64,000 bases of DNA, from the NCBI RefSeq assembly GCF_001661495.1, contig NZ_BDDT01000005.1, forward strand, positions 62,001 to 126,000. Reading direction: 5' to 3'. The notes under the pieces were generated by a model. It made no database searches. It saw only the letters and a program-made list of their open reading frames with translations, and had not been told where the DNA came from. The translations under genes were made by a program, and so were the position numbers. Source of the stretch: Pseudoalteromonas prydzensis. Lineage in GTDB: Bacteria; Pseudomonadota; Gammaproteobacteria; Enterobacterales; Alteromonadaceae. Shown here piece after piece: positions 36,844 through 45,220 of this stretch. The stretch's first letter is position 1. Each line of letters starts with the position of its first letter.

Positions 36844-38231
36844 TTATTTTCCAAAAAATGCTTGGCAACAATATTATACTTTTCCATACGACGATAAATT
36901 GAACTTTTGCTGATGCCTAACAGGTTGGCTGCTTCGTGGCTTTGCCCTTGGGCTTTCGTAAGCGCCATGGTTAATAGCTTGCGTTCTGCCTGTGCAATGG
37001 TCATTAACGGCAGTTGATCGGGTGATGAAATTTTACTTTTGGCTTCATCATTTAAGTTGAGATGATCGGCGGTAATACAATCGTCGCGATTAAGTAACAG
37101 TGCGCGCTCTATAATGTGGCTTAATTCTCGCAAATTACCAGGAAATGAATGCTGTTGCAGTTTGTCTAGCGCATTGCTTGATAATTCTCGACCGGGTTTG
37201 TGGTACTTGCGACAGGCATGATTGAAAAAATGTTGAGCCAGATAGGGAATATCTTCTTTCCTGTCTTTGAGGCTGGGTACATGTAATTCAACGGTATTTA
37301 ATCTGAAATATAGATCTTGGCGAAAATCGTTATTGGCAATCAGTGTGTTGAAATCTGCATTGGTTGCGCTGATTAATCTGACATTTGCGCGTTTGGTTTT
37401 ACTGGAACCCACCATTTCAAATTCACCGGTTTCTAGAACACGCAGTAATTTTGCCTGTTGGCTAAGCGGAATATTAGCAATTTCATCCAGAAAAAGTGTC
37501 CCGCTATCCGCCATCTCAAAACGGCCGATACGCTCTTTATAAGCATTAGTAAAAGCGCCTTTGGTATGACCAAACATTTCACTTTCAAACAAATTCTCTG
37601 CGATCGCTCCCATATTGACACTAATGAGTGGGTTATTTTTCAATAATGAATTCTGATGTATATACCGTGCAATGGTACTCTTGCCGGTGCCATTTTCTCC
37701 GGTCAGTAAAATAGTCACGGGGGTGTCCGTCACTTCGTCTAACTGTGCTTTAAATAGTTTCATTGATGCAGAATACGCGATGAGCTGCGGCGTATGTTGA
37801 AAGTCATCAATTTGCTGCTTTAAGAGACGGTTTTGCTTTTCTAACCCTTCCAATTTTAATGCTTGTTGGACGATTTGTAGCAACCGCTGATTGTCCCAAG
37901 GCTTTTCTATAAAATCAGTTGCCCCGTTTTTGAGCGCTTTGACAACCAAATCCACAAATGACCATGCAGTTATTGCCACCACGGCAATATCGGCATTAAT
38001 GGCTTTTATTTTTTTAAGGCAATCGATCCCTTCTTCGCCAGACGTTGTGTCTCTGGTGAAGTTCATATCAAGTAAAACAAGGTCGATGTTTTCACTGTGT
38101 ATGATGGCCAGCCCGAGCTCAGGTGAATCAGCTTCTAATACTTGAAAGTTATGCTTAGATAGCAGGTATTTGGTACTAAGACGGATATCAGCTTTATCAT
38201 CGATAATAAGAACTTTTTGTATTTTATTCAT
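36840..38231 (-). CDS. Sigma-54-dependent NtrC-family response regulator
   Basis: This 463-aa regulator has a receiver domain (acidic IIDDKAD; phosphoacceptor Asp in LVLLDMNF near residue 56; Lys in FIEKPW). An AAA+ domain follows, with Walker A GENGTGKST and Walker B GTLFLDEI. A Fis-type helix-turn-helix closes the protein (SHEAANLLGISKSSIYRRMEKY). The sigma-54 contact loop reads GAFTNA rather than the usual GAFTGA. Its gene is 56 bases downstream of the permease gene and overlaps the kinase gene. A good sigma-54 promoter precedes the first gene of the efflux operon, so autoregulation of the whole block is likely. Confidence 0.95.
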   Translation of the reverse strand: MNKIQKVLIIDDKADIRLSTKYLLSKHNFQVLEADSPELGLAIIHSENIDLVLLDMNFTRDTTSGEEGIDCLKKIKAINADIAVVAITAWSFVDLVVKALKNGATDFIEKPWDNQRLLQIVQQALKLEGLEKQNRLLKQQIDDFQHTPQLIAYSASMKLFKAQLDEVTDTPVTILLTGENGTGKSTIARYIHQNSLLKNNPLISVNMGAIAENLFESEMFGHTKGAFTNAYKERIGRFEMADSGTLFLDEIANIPLSQQAKLLRVLETGEFEMVGSSKTKRANVRLISATNADFNTLIANNDFRQDLYFRLNTVELHVPSLKDRKEDIPYLAQHFFNHACRKYHKPGRELSSNALDKLQQHSFPGNLRELSHIIERALLLNRDDCITADHLNLNDEAKSKISSPDQLPLMTIAQAERKLLTMALTKAQGQSHEAANLLGISKSSIYRRMEKYNIVAKHFLENK

Positions 38232-38245
38232 TTTTTAAGTCTTTG

Positions 38246-38273
38246 GCTGTATCCCGACCCGACAGGATACAGC
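38246..38273 (-). terminator. Stem-loop between permease and response regulator genes
   Basis: Nine-base perfect arms (38246-38254 and 38265-38273) flank a 10-base loop in the 56-base gap between the permease stop and the regulator start. No T-run follows on the minus strand, so this is more likely an attenuator or mRNA-processing/stability stem than a full terminator. It could lower kinase/regulator expression relative to the efflux genes. Confidence 0.45.
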
Positions 38274-38287
38274 AGTTTTCATCAAAA

Positions 38288-40714
38288 TTACTCGTTTCGG
38301 AGTGCTTTTGTCGGATCACTCGTTATTATTTTTCTTACTGGTAATACACAGGCGATGTATGATGATACCACTAACAAAAGTATGGCTACAAAGATATGCA
38401 ACCAATTAGGCTGGGCTAATAATTGAATTTTATCATTCAAGTAGAAGTATAATAGAGTGCCTAGTAACAGGCTGCAGATAAGCCCTGAAAACAAGGGCGT
38501 AAAAGCTTCTTTGAGTACCATGTTAATCAGTGTGTTTTGTTTGGCACCTAATGCAAGACGCACACCCAGCTCAAATCGCCTCATTTGCGTTGAATAGTTC
38601 AAAACCCCGTACACACCCGTACTCGCTAACAATAAGGCAAATACGCCAAATGCGGCCGCCAGCCACTCAGCTAATTTATACTGATATAAAGCCTTGTCTG
38701 CGGTTTGTGTTAGTTCTTGATAATCTAAAATACGAATATCGGGGCCAAGTTGCCGTACTTGCTCAATAACGGCAATTTTGCTGATATTAGAGTTTGACTC
38801 GAGTTTGAGATTAATGCCCTTAAAGTGCCGGCTCCATGGCTGGTAGATATAAGCGCCATCGAATTGTGTAGCTGCAGAGCCATTAAAATGATCTGCTACG
38901 ACACCAATAATTTTTGCTGCAAGTCCGGATTTATTATAAACGAATTCGCCCACAACATCGGTTTTACCAAATAAGCGTGTTGCTAGCCCTTTACTGACCA
39001 TGACGACCTTGGCATCGTCGATTATTTCTTGCTCGCTGAAGCTCCGTCCATGTAATAGTGGGTGTTCAAAAAGGCTGAAGTAATTTTCATCGATAGCATT
39101 CATACCAAACGTGCCAGCTAGTTGACGATGCTTGTCATAAATCTGCGTTTGATAATCACCGACACGAAAGGGGGAAACCAACGAGGTTGATGCTGATTTT
39201 ATTTGAGGTAACTGGTTGAAATGTTCCCTGAGACGATGCATTAAATTGATTTTTTGTGCTTGTTCAGGGTAGCTGGTACTGGCATCAATTGAAAAACTAA
39301 TGGTGTGTTCAGTATTAAATCCCAGCGGCTTATTGGTAAATTGAATCGTGGTACTTATCACCACCGCAGTTGCTAATAACAGCAGCGTTGTTAGTGCGGT
39401 TTGCGAGGTTGTCAGTATGTTTCTGACATTTTTTGACACTTGTATACTCGTCCCCTTACCGCTGGAATTCAGGTGTTCGATTAACATCTTATAGTTAATT
39501 AACCTATTGCCTAAAACAGCTAAAATGGCCGCAAGCAGCAGCGCAATGAACAAGCTGAAAATTATCGAGGTAGCATCTATCCCGAGCTCTTGTACACGAG
39601 GTAAGGCTGTTTGTGCAACTTTCTGTGTGAGATTGAGTAGTCCAGTTGCGAGTAATAGCGCATAGAAGGTTGAAGTTAGGGTGAGTAGGGCGCTTTCAAT
39701 AAAAAGCTTTTTAAAAAGGGCTTTGCGACTGGCACCAACACTGGCACAAATCGCCAAAGTATGTCGTTTTTTGGCGACATGTGAAAAATACAAGTTGATA
39801 ATATTCACCAGTGCAATAAATAATAATGCGACAGCTCCAGCGAAAATCATTAAGGTAATGTGATAACTGTCTCCTTTGATTTCATCTTCAAGACTGAACA
39901 AAGACGCTGCTATTTCAATGTTGCTATCGGCTTGGTTGTTATAAGTTGATGCCAAAGTGTCTTGAAACACGCGGCTAAACTGACTTTGAACCTGTAAAAG
40001 TTGGGTATTATCAGCAACTTTTATCAAGCTGAATAAATTACTGGTATTGGTATCACCTTGGCCATCAATGATACTTTGATATGCCGCGCTTTTGCTGATT
40101 GGCAGATAGATGTCATTCGGCACTTTATTGTAAAAGGGAGAAGGTTCAACGAACTTGTTGTCGACAACACCGACAATGGTGTAGAAATTATCGTCAAATT
40201 TAATGTCCTGACCGATAATATCTTGCTGCCCCATAAAGTAAGTTTGCCAAGTGTCATAGCTGATAACGGCTTCTGCTCGGGTATCTTTTAAATCTTTCGC
40301 CGGTGAGAACCCTTTTCCTATCAGCATAGGTACCGACAGCAGATCGAACCACTCATAGCTGGTATATAAGGTATTGAGCCTAGGCTCACTTTTTTGACTA
40401 GTAAGAATGCCCCGATCAATATAGGTGATTGCTGATGTTGCGATTTCCGCTTGTTTCTTATAAGACTCAAATTGCACATTTATAATTTGCGAACCAATCC
40501 TTTCTTCGCCATTTCGGGTGGTCTTTTGTTTAAGTAAGAATAAATTCTCTGCATTTTTATAGGGCAAGGCTTTAAGTAAGATCACATTATTTAGATTAAA
40601 AGCTGCAATCAATAGGCTTAATGTTAGGGTTAAAGTAAAAACAAAGGTAAAGGTAAAACCAATGTTGTTTTTAAGGCCAACAGCCGCATGAATAATTTCC
40701 TTTTTAAGCTTCAT
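38288..40714 (-). CDS. MacB/FtsX-type ABC transporter permease, duplicated
   Basis: This 808-aa inner-membrane protein has an N-terminal membrane helix (FTFTFVFTLTLTLSLLIAAF), a large periplasmic MacB_PCD-like domain, and a three-helix FtsX domain starting near residue 280 (LMIFAGAVALLFIALVNIINLY). A second copy of the pattern follows, ending in GVFALLLASTGVYGVLNY, LGVRLALGA and a final helix. The doubled layout of about 800 aa supplies both permease halves in one chain. The GA..S.RK and LGVRLALGA motifs are the coupling segments typical of the family. It overlaps the ATPase gene by 11 bases. MacB-like machines use ATP to drive periplasmic substrates out through an outer-membrane channel; no TolC-like gene is in this window. 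Confidence 0.9.
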   Translation of the reverse strand: MKLKKEIIHAAVGLKNNIGFTFTFVFTLTLTLSLLIAAFNLNNVILLKALPYKNAENLFLLKQKTTRNGEERIGSQIINVQFESYKKQAEIATSAITYIDRGILTSQKSEPRLNTLYTSYEWFDLLSVPMLIGKGFSPAKDLKDTRAEAVISYDTWQTYFMGQQDIIGQDIKFDDNFYTIVGVVDNKFVEPSPFYNKVPNDIYLPISKSAAYQSIIDGQGDTNTSNLFSLIKVADNTQLLQVQSQFSRVFQDTLASTYNNQADSNIEIAASLFSLEDEIKGDSYHITLMIFAGAVALLFIALVNIINLYFSHVAKKRHTLAICASVGASRKALFKKLFIESALLTLTSTFYALLLATGLLNLTQKVAQTALPRVQELGIDATSIIFSLFIALLLAAILAVLGNRLINYKMLIEHLNSSGKGTSIQVSKNVRNILTTSQTALTTLLLLATAVVISTTIQFTNKPLGFNTEHTISFSIDASTSYPEQAQKINLMHRLREHFNQLPQIKSASTSLVSPFRVGDYQTQIYDKHRQLAGTFGMNAIDENYFSLFEHPLLHGRSFSEQEIIDDAKVVMVSKGLATRLFGKTDVVGEFVYNKSGLAAKIIGVVADHFNGSAATQFDGAYIYQPWSRHFKGINLKLESNSNISKIAVIEQVRQLGPDIRILDYQELTQTADKALYQYKLAEWLAAAFGVFALLLASTGVYGVLNYSTQMRRFELGVRLALGAKQNTLINMVLKEAFTPLFSGLICSLLLGTLLYFYLNDKIQLLAQPNWLHIFVAILLLVVSSYIACVLPVRKIITSDPTKALRNE

Positions 40715-41420
40715 TAATGGCCTCCATTAATGTGGGTTCGGTGATAATTTCGCCATCCAAAAGATGCATATGTTTACTGGCGATTGATGCATATCTTGCA
40801 TCATGGGTAACCATACATATAGTTGAACCTTGCTTATTGAGCGTTTTTAACAGGTTCATTACAGCATCACCATTTTTGGAGTCCAGGTTACCGGTCGGCT
40901 CGTCTACCAATAAAATTGCCGGATTTCCTACCAGTGCTCTTGCAATCGCAATACGTTGTTGTTGACCACCAGAGAGTTGATTCGGTTTATGGGATTGGCG
41001 ATGAATCATATCCACTTTCGCCAATGCTTCGCCAACCGCTATATCAATCTCACTTTCTGAAGGCTCTGGTTCTCTATAGCGCAGCGGCAAAGCGACATTT
41101 TCATAAACACTGAGCTCATCGATCAAGTTAAACGATTGAAATACAAAACCAATCCGTTCATTTCGCACCATGGCTCTTTCATCTATGTTTAGTCGGCTGA
41201 CATCATTTCCTTCAATATGATATGAACCGGAAGTCGCGGTATCAAGTAAGCCCAAAATAGCCAACAGTGAAGATTTACCACATCCTGAAGGGCCAGAAAT
41301 TGAAACAAACTCACCTTGATGAATCGTTAAATCAGTTCCTCTTAGCGCATGAGTTTCTAATTCTTCGGTAATGTAAACTTTGGTAATTCCTTTCAATTGC
41401 AAACAAATATTATTATTCAT
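40704..41420 (-). CDS. ABC transporter ATP-binding protein (MacB/LolD class)
   Basis: This 238-aa ATPase has Walker A GPSGCGKSS, Q-loop FVFQSFNLIDELSVYENV, signature LSGGQQQR, Walker B ILLVDEPTGNLD and H-loop VTHD. The DEPTGNLD and NLIDELSVYENV forms are typical of the MacB/LolD/FtsE class that pairs with FtsX-fold permeases. It overlaps the permease gene by 11 bases and lies 16 bases after the adaptor gene, so the three form one tripartite transporter operon. Confidence 0.94.
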   Translation of the reverse strand: MNNNICLQLKGITKVYITEELETHALRGTDLTIHQGEFVSISGPSGCGKSSLLAILGLLDTATSGSYHIEGNDVSRLNIDERAMVRNERIGFVFQSFNLIDELSVYENVALPLRYREPEPSESEIDIAVGEALAKVDMIHRQSHKPNQLSGGQQQRIAIARALVGNPAILLVDEPTGNLDSKNGDAVMNLLKTLNKQGSTICMVTHDARYASIASKHMHLLDGEIITEPTLMEAINEA

Positions 41421-41436
41421 GTTTTTTCCTTTTGCT

Positions 41437-42684
41437 CTAGTTTGTTAGAGTGACCGTGCCTTGTGCAATATATTTTTGCATATCATTGAGAATGAAAGAT
41501 TCTTTTTCATTGCCACCCGATTTAATTTCGATGTATTTGCCGCTACGAGCGCCAAAGTTGAGTTGGGTTGCGGTGGCGATGTTGTCTTTGAATAATCGAA
41601 AGACTTTTTTCTGGGAATATTCTTCGCTGTTCACCGGTGTCTGGAGATAAAGAATATCATTTAGCTCCCCCAAATTTATTTGTGCTTCAATATTAAGGGC
41701 AGGGCGGGCATTTTCGGGTAATTGGCCAATTAGTTCCAGCTCGACTTCAATATTCCCCCCTTTTACTACGGGCTCAATTCTTCGCACGGTAGCCTTAGCG
41801 ACCCCGCCACGCGTATCGACATTAGCCGGCATACCGACCTTCATTCCTTTGATGTCTCGTTGTGGAATTTGTACAACAGCGAGCAATTTTTTAGTGCCCC
41901 CAACCAAAGCCAGCTTTTCACCACTTTGCATGTTTTGCCCGAGTTCAACGGGTAAATTTTGCAGCACTCCCTCGATACCTGCTTTAACTTCTAGCTGCTG
42001 CTGTCTATCGATTGCCAAAGCTAATAAGCTTTGTTTTTCTTCTAATTTTCCTAGCAGTATTTGTTCTGCTTGCCGATGGAGCTCAGCGAGCTGGGTGATA
42101 CTCTTTTGGGTGAATTTCAAACTGCTTTCGAGCTTTTTGACTTTAATTTCACTCGTTAATAAATCAAATTGTGAAACGACTCCTTGCTCCGCCAGAGGCT
42201 TTAAAGCCAGGTACTTTGTTTTAGCCTCTTGAGCATCAAATTGTATATCGGCTAATTTATTTTGGTTTAGCATATTCTCTTTTTGGTGTTCAAGTTGCAG
42301 CTGTTTTAATGCGACCTGCGCGCTATTTCTGATCTGCTGCGCCTGTAATACAGCCTGATCTATTTCCGGATTAGACATGCGTAAAATAACACTATCCGAT
42401 TGTACTGTTGCGCCAGGCTTCAACAGAATTTCTTCCACTACAGCTGAAAAGGGCACCGTAATTAAGCGTTTTCGTTCAGATTCCAACACGCCAAACCCCT
42501 TGACTTCTAAAGGTAAATTGCCTCTCTTTACCTCGGCAATAGTAAGCGATGACGAATCCACTTTGTGATTTTGGCTCGATTGAAATTTGAATATTATCCA
42601 GATCACTAAGAAAATTAAAACGGCAGCTAACAGATAGCGGTGATTTATCGTCTTTTTACTTGATGTGCCACGCTTTATGTCCAT
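41437..42684 (-). CDS. HlyD/MacA-family periplasmic adaptor
   Basis: This 415-aa membrane-fusion protein has one N-terminal membrane anchor (about residues 17-34, YLLAAVLIFLVIWIIFKF). A lipoyl-like half follows (PFSAVVEEILLKPGATVQSD), then a long Gln/Lys-rich coiled-coil hairpin (about residues 115-230). The second lipoyl half is VKAGIEGVLQNLPVELGQNM, and a beta-barrel domain follows. It links the inner-membrane ABC complex to an outer-membrane channel. It is the first gene of the minus-strand block and starts about 26 bases downstream of the predicted sigma-54 transcription start. Confidence 0.9.
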   Translation of the reverse strand: MDIKRGTSSKKTINHRYLLAAVLIFLVIWIIFKFQSSQNHKVDSSSLTIAEVKRGNLPLEVKGFGVLESERKRLITVPFSAVVEEILLKPGATVQSDSVILRMSNPEIDQAVLQAQQIRNSAQVALKQLQLEHQKENMLNQNKLADIQFDAQEAKTKYLALKPLAEQGVVSQFDLLTSEIKVKKLESSLKFTQKSITQLAELHRQAEQILLGKLEEKQSLLALAIDRQQQLEVKAGIEGVLQNLPVELGQNMQSGEKLALVGGTKKLLAVVQIPQRDIKGMKVGMPANVDTRGGVAKATVRRIEPVVKGGNIEVELELIGQLPENARPALNIEAQINLGELNDILYLQTPVNSEEYSQKKVFRLFKDNIATATQLNFGARSGKYIEIKSGGNEKESFILNDMQKYIAQGTVTLTN

Positions 42685-42719
42685 GTAAATTCTCTTTTTA
42701 TAAAATACTTAGCATGGTT

Positions 42720-42738
42720 TAGCAATAAACAAGCCAAG
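42720..42738 (-). promoter_or_regulatory. Sigma-54 (-24/-12) promoter for the efflux operon
   Basis: On the minus strand the sequence reads TTGGCTTGTTTATTGCT. The -24 GG and -12 GC are exactly 10 bases apart, and the blocks match TGGC....G and TTGCT of the sigma-54 consensus. The expected start is near 42711, about 27 bases before the adaptor ATG. An NtrC-family activator is encoded in the same block, which fits well. Confidence 0.75.
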
Positions 42739-42800
42739 TTTTAACCTATTGAATTTAATGTATAAAACTGTTTTTAGGTTATTGTTGCATGTATAATTCC

Positions 42801-42831
42801 CGAAATCGTAAATTTTTTATTTGTGATTCCG
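42801..42831. promoter_or_regulatory. Imperfect inverted repeat, candidate activator (UAS) site
   Basis: The arms at 42801-42813 and 42819-42831 match at 10 of 13 positions around a 5-base T-rich centre. It lies about 65-95 bases upstream of the sigma-54 -24 element, a usual place for an NtrC-type enhancer. The AT-rich context makes a chance match possible. Confidence 0.35.
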
Positions 42832-43008
42832 AAAAAACATACCTGCTGCGGACCAAAATACTATGTTCTCTTGTGTTGTATAATCTTTTGCTCGAACGGT
42901 TGGTAGTTGTGGCATCAGCTTCAGCAATGATTGCTGATTGCAATGCTCGTTTATCAATTTGGTAGTAAGGGTTTGGTAAATCAAATCAGACTCTATTGTT
43001 CTGGTCAA
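42817..43008 (-). pseudogene. Unidentified short reading frame, possibly a gene remnant next to an IS end
   Basis: This 63-aa minus-strand frame (ending in IVFWSAAGMFFRNHK) starts inside the end of the IS3-type fragment and runs toward the efflux promoter. I do not recognise the protein. Its N-terminus arising from the IS sequence suggests it is the 3' remnant of a gene cut by that element, or a chance frame. It also overlaps the candidate activator site at its end. Apart from it, 42685-42985 holds only the promoter signals described. Confidence 0.25.
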
Positions 43009-43321
43009 CTCCAGCCGGACACTTTTTTAAAGAATTCTCATACTCTACTGGTGACTGATCGTTATTAGCGGAGTGCAGCCTTTCCTGATTGTAATACTTC
43101 ATATATTCAGCAACATCATTTTTCATATGTTCACGAGTTGGTTGAGCCACTTTTAGCAACCAATCATGTTTCAAGCTACCAAAGAACTTTTCAACAACAG
43201 CGTTATCCCAACAAGCTCCCACATCACCCATGCTTGCTCGCATACCAAACTGCTTCAACATGTTACGGTATCGCTTACTCGTATATTGAGACCCTCTGTC
43301 AGAATGAAACACCAATCCCTT
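42986..43321 (-). pseudogene. IS3-family transposase (OrfB) C-terminal fragment
   Basis: Only about the last 110 residues of an IS3-family DDE transposase remain. GLVFHSDRGSQYTSKRY carries the second catalytic Asp region. DVGACWDNAVVEKFFGSLK carries the catalytic Glu. The YYNQERLHSANNDQSPVEYE tail is typical of IS3/IS150-like OrfB. The N-terminal integrase core and OrfA are missing. At its 5' side the frame runs without a break into the group II intron reverse-transcriptase fragment, so the junction near 43321 is a deletion or insertion scar. TGTTCTGGTCAACTCCAGCC near 42988 may be the IS terminal repeat. Confidence 0.85.
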
Positions 43322-43697
43322 CTCTGGTTTTCTCCATATTAAGTGTGAGTTTAAGTTTACCTTCAAGAAAATTTCGACACTGATCACGAATGGCTTCTAC
43401 TTGTTGTTTGTTACCTTTGACAATTAACACAAAGTCATCGGCATAACGACAATAAGCAACCCTAGGTTTCCATTGTCTATTTTCCTCTAGTACAATGGTA
43501 CGCTTATCTTGGATTGTACGACTCCAGTACAGCGATCTTTACGTGCTTTCTTGCTCAAGTAGCATTTATCCAAATACTGATCACATTCGTTGAGCATGAT
43601 ATTTGACAATAACGGAGAAATAACACCACCCTGTGGTACGCCTTCGCTTGTTGCACAGAATAGGTTACGTTCAATATGTCCTGCTTTGATGAACCGC
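43322..43697 (-). pseudogene. Group II intron reverse transcriptase/maturase internal fragment, frameshifted
   Basis: Reading the minus strand from about 43697 gives FIKAGHIERNLF, then GVPQGGVISPLLSNIM and DQYLDKCYLSKKARKD. After a one-base frame change near 43524 it continues as RTIVLEENRQWKPRVAYCRY, then ADDFVLIVKGNKQQVEAI. GxPQGGxxSPLL and YADD are the reverse-transcriptase motifs of group II intron LtrA-type proteins. Both ends are missing: a stop lies just before WRFIKAGH, and the frame ends at NMEKTR against the IS3 fragment. It is inactive. Confidence 0.85.
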
Positions 43698-43739
43698 CAG
43701 AGTATAATTCATTAAACGTAAGCGTGTAGCTAACGACAC

Positions 43740-44395
43740 CTAGCTTTGCTTAATGTTCCAAGGTAGCAGTGGCTCAAGGTTATCTGGCTGCTCAGCAAGA
43801 CGCTGTAAGCAAGTAGAGATATAGTCATGCACCACAAGGTCATTTGCCTTTGCAGTTTCAACAAGACTATAGAGTATGGCGCTGGCATGTGCACCATTGC
43901 AGGTATTTGAGAACAACCAGTTTTTTCGTCCTATTACGAACGGTTTTATAGCTCGCTCTGCACGGTTATTTTCAATACTGAGCCTGCCATCATCAAGGTA
44001 ACGCCTGAGTTTCTCAAACTGATTTATCGCATAGGTAATTGCTTCACTTAACGCCATTTTTGGTGGGATTTATCTTTATGCTTGAGTAACTATTGATACA
44101 ATTCATCAACGATTGGTTTGGCTTTTTCTTTCTTTACTGAGGCCGATGTGGCCAATAGCGCTTTATCATGTTCATCGAGAATATCTTCTGCTTCATTGAA
44201 TACTTCGCCTGCACCCGGCATCTTTTCAGATTTCTTAGCGTACTCTTTGGCTGGTTTCGCGTTATAAGCTTGTAGCAATTCGTGAATTTTCGCGTCTTTT
44301 TCAGCTAACTTTTCATCTATATGCTGTTGCAACTCAAGCAACATGCGCTTGAGTTTTTCTGGGTCGTCAGGAAGTGAGTGTGCATCAATTTTCAT
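43740..44395 (-). pseudogene. tnpC: IS66 TnpC transposase, N- and C-terminal pieces with middle deleted
   Basis: The 44395-44090 segment encodes the N-terminal coiled-coil and linker of the IS66 transposase (LELQQHIDEKLAEKDAKIHE; KSEKMPGAGEVFNEAEDIL). The 44057-43740 segment encodes the extreme C-terminus (GRLSIENNRAERAIKPFVIGRK, NTCNGAHASAILYSLVETAK). A normal TnpC is about 500 aa; here the central zinc-binding region and most of the DDE core are absent, with the joint near 44060-44090. Confidence 0.85.
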
Positions 44396-44490
44396 GTTCG
44401 CAATTTAACAGAATTTGACGGTGTTTTCTTGCTTGACGCAAAGATAAAACAGACTGTGTGGCAACGATCATTTACTGCCAATATGATCGA

Positions 44491-44877
44491 TTAGATCATC
44501 GATTGATACTGCAATTCTTTATGACCAAGCACATAATATCCCGACAACAACCAATCCAATTGCTCTGGACTGAGCTCAAATTCTTGCAGGCTGACTTTGT
44601 TTGGCCATTTGAACTTTTGTTTTTCTAACCGTTTGTACTCGACAACTGCTCCTGCGTTGTTCTACTGCCAGCCATCCATGGCAGTCACAGCAAAGCCCGT
44701 TTTATCCCAGTAAACCAGCTTGAGTTTATCCTTCGCTTTGTTGCAAAATAAAGCGCCAGTATAGGCATCACGTTCAAGCTCACCCTCAACGATTGCGACC
44801 AGACCATCAATGGATTTTCGAAAATCCACAGCATCGCGGTGTAAGTAAATACACTTTGGTTCAACAAACATTTTCAT
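44491..44877 (-). pseudogene. tnpB: IS66 TnpB, interrupted by about 50 extra bases
   Basis: The N-terminal part (FVEPKCIYLHRDAVDFRKSIDG, FCNKAKDKLKLVYWDKTGFA) is standard IS66 TnpB. It then runs into extra sequence at about 44639-44688 with a stop after TAMDGWQ. Beyond the insert the expected TnpB tail resumes (YKRLEKQKFKWP...LEEF-like LQEFELSPEQLDWLLSGY) and ends at 44491. The origin of the insert is unknown. Confidence 0.8.
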
Positions 44878-45176
44878 CAGGCAAACTCGCGTAGTAATTG
44901 GCCTAGATAAGATGCAGGCGTTGTGGGAGGCAAACTGACGTTTACTTTTCCGATTTCGAGGGTAATCGACAGTTGGTGTTCGGTGACGTCAACGTGTTTA
45001 GCTACTTTAGCGCGAACAAAGCTGCCTGATGATTCATTAAGCTTACTTCGTGCGGCATAGAAGCTTGTTTTTGATAAAGCATGTTGCTGGCAATAGTCAG
45101 TGATAGTTAAATCGCTGGCTTGTTGTTCTTCAATAATACTGCGCCATTGTTCAAGGCTGCGTGTTTTTCTCATGGC
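44877..45176 (-). CDS. tnpA: IS66 TnpA accessory protein
   Basis: This roughly 99-aa frame matches IS66 TnpA. An N-terminal HTH-like part (RSLEQWRSIIEEQQASDLTI; DYCQQHALSKTSFYAARSKL) is followed by LSITLEIGKVNVSLPPTTPA. GGAGATAGCC just precedes the ATG at 45176-45174; a longer start at 45212 is less likely. The stop and the tnpB start share one base. It may be intact, but the element around it is broken. Confidence 0.8.
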   Translation of the reverse strand, partial: AMRKTRSLEQWRSIIEEQQASDLTITDYCQQHALSKTSFYAARSKLNESSGSFVRAKVAKHVDVTEHQLSITLEIGKVNVSLPPTTPASYLGQLLREFA

Positions 45177-45220
45177 TATCTCCTCATTGAAATTCGGAAA
45201 TAGCTTAATCATTTTGACGA

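Larger units (their letters stand above)
43735..45215 (-). mobile_element. Degenerate IS66-family element
   Basis: Remnants of the three IS66 genes lie in the canonical order on the minus strand: tnpA (about 45176-44877), tnpB (44877-44491, disrupted) and tnpC (44395-43740, internal deletion). The left end abuts a truncated esterase gene near 45215. The right end abuts the group II intron fragment near 43700-43735. The exact terminal repeats could not be fixed by eye. The element cannot transpose by itself. Confidence 0.85.

Noticed and set aside
42801..42831. Inverted repeat read as a Rho-independent terminator
   Set aside because: Its T-run is in the loop and the stem is AT-rich and imperfect; position relative to the sigma-54 promoter fits an activator site better.
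43322..43697. Reverse-transcriptase motifs suggesting a retron or diversity-generating element
   Set aside because: The motif spacing and flanks (KARKDR..., YADDFVLIVKG, NMEKTR) match group II intron proteins, and no template/variable repeat or msr-msd RNA was seen.
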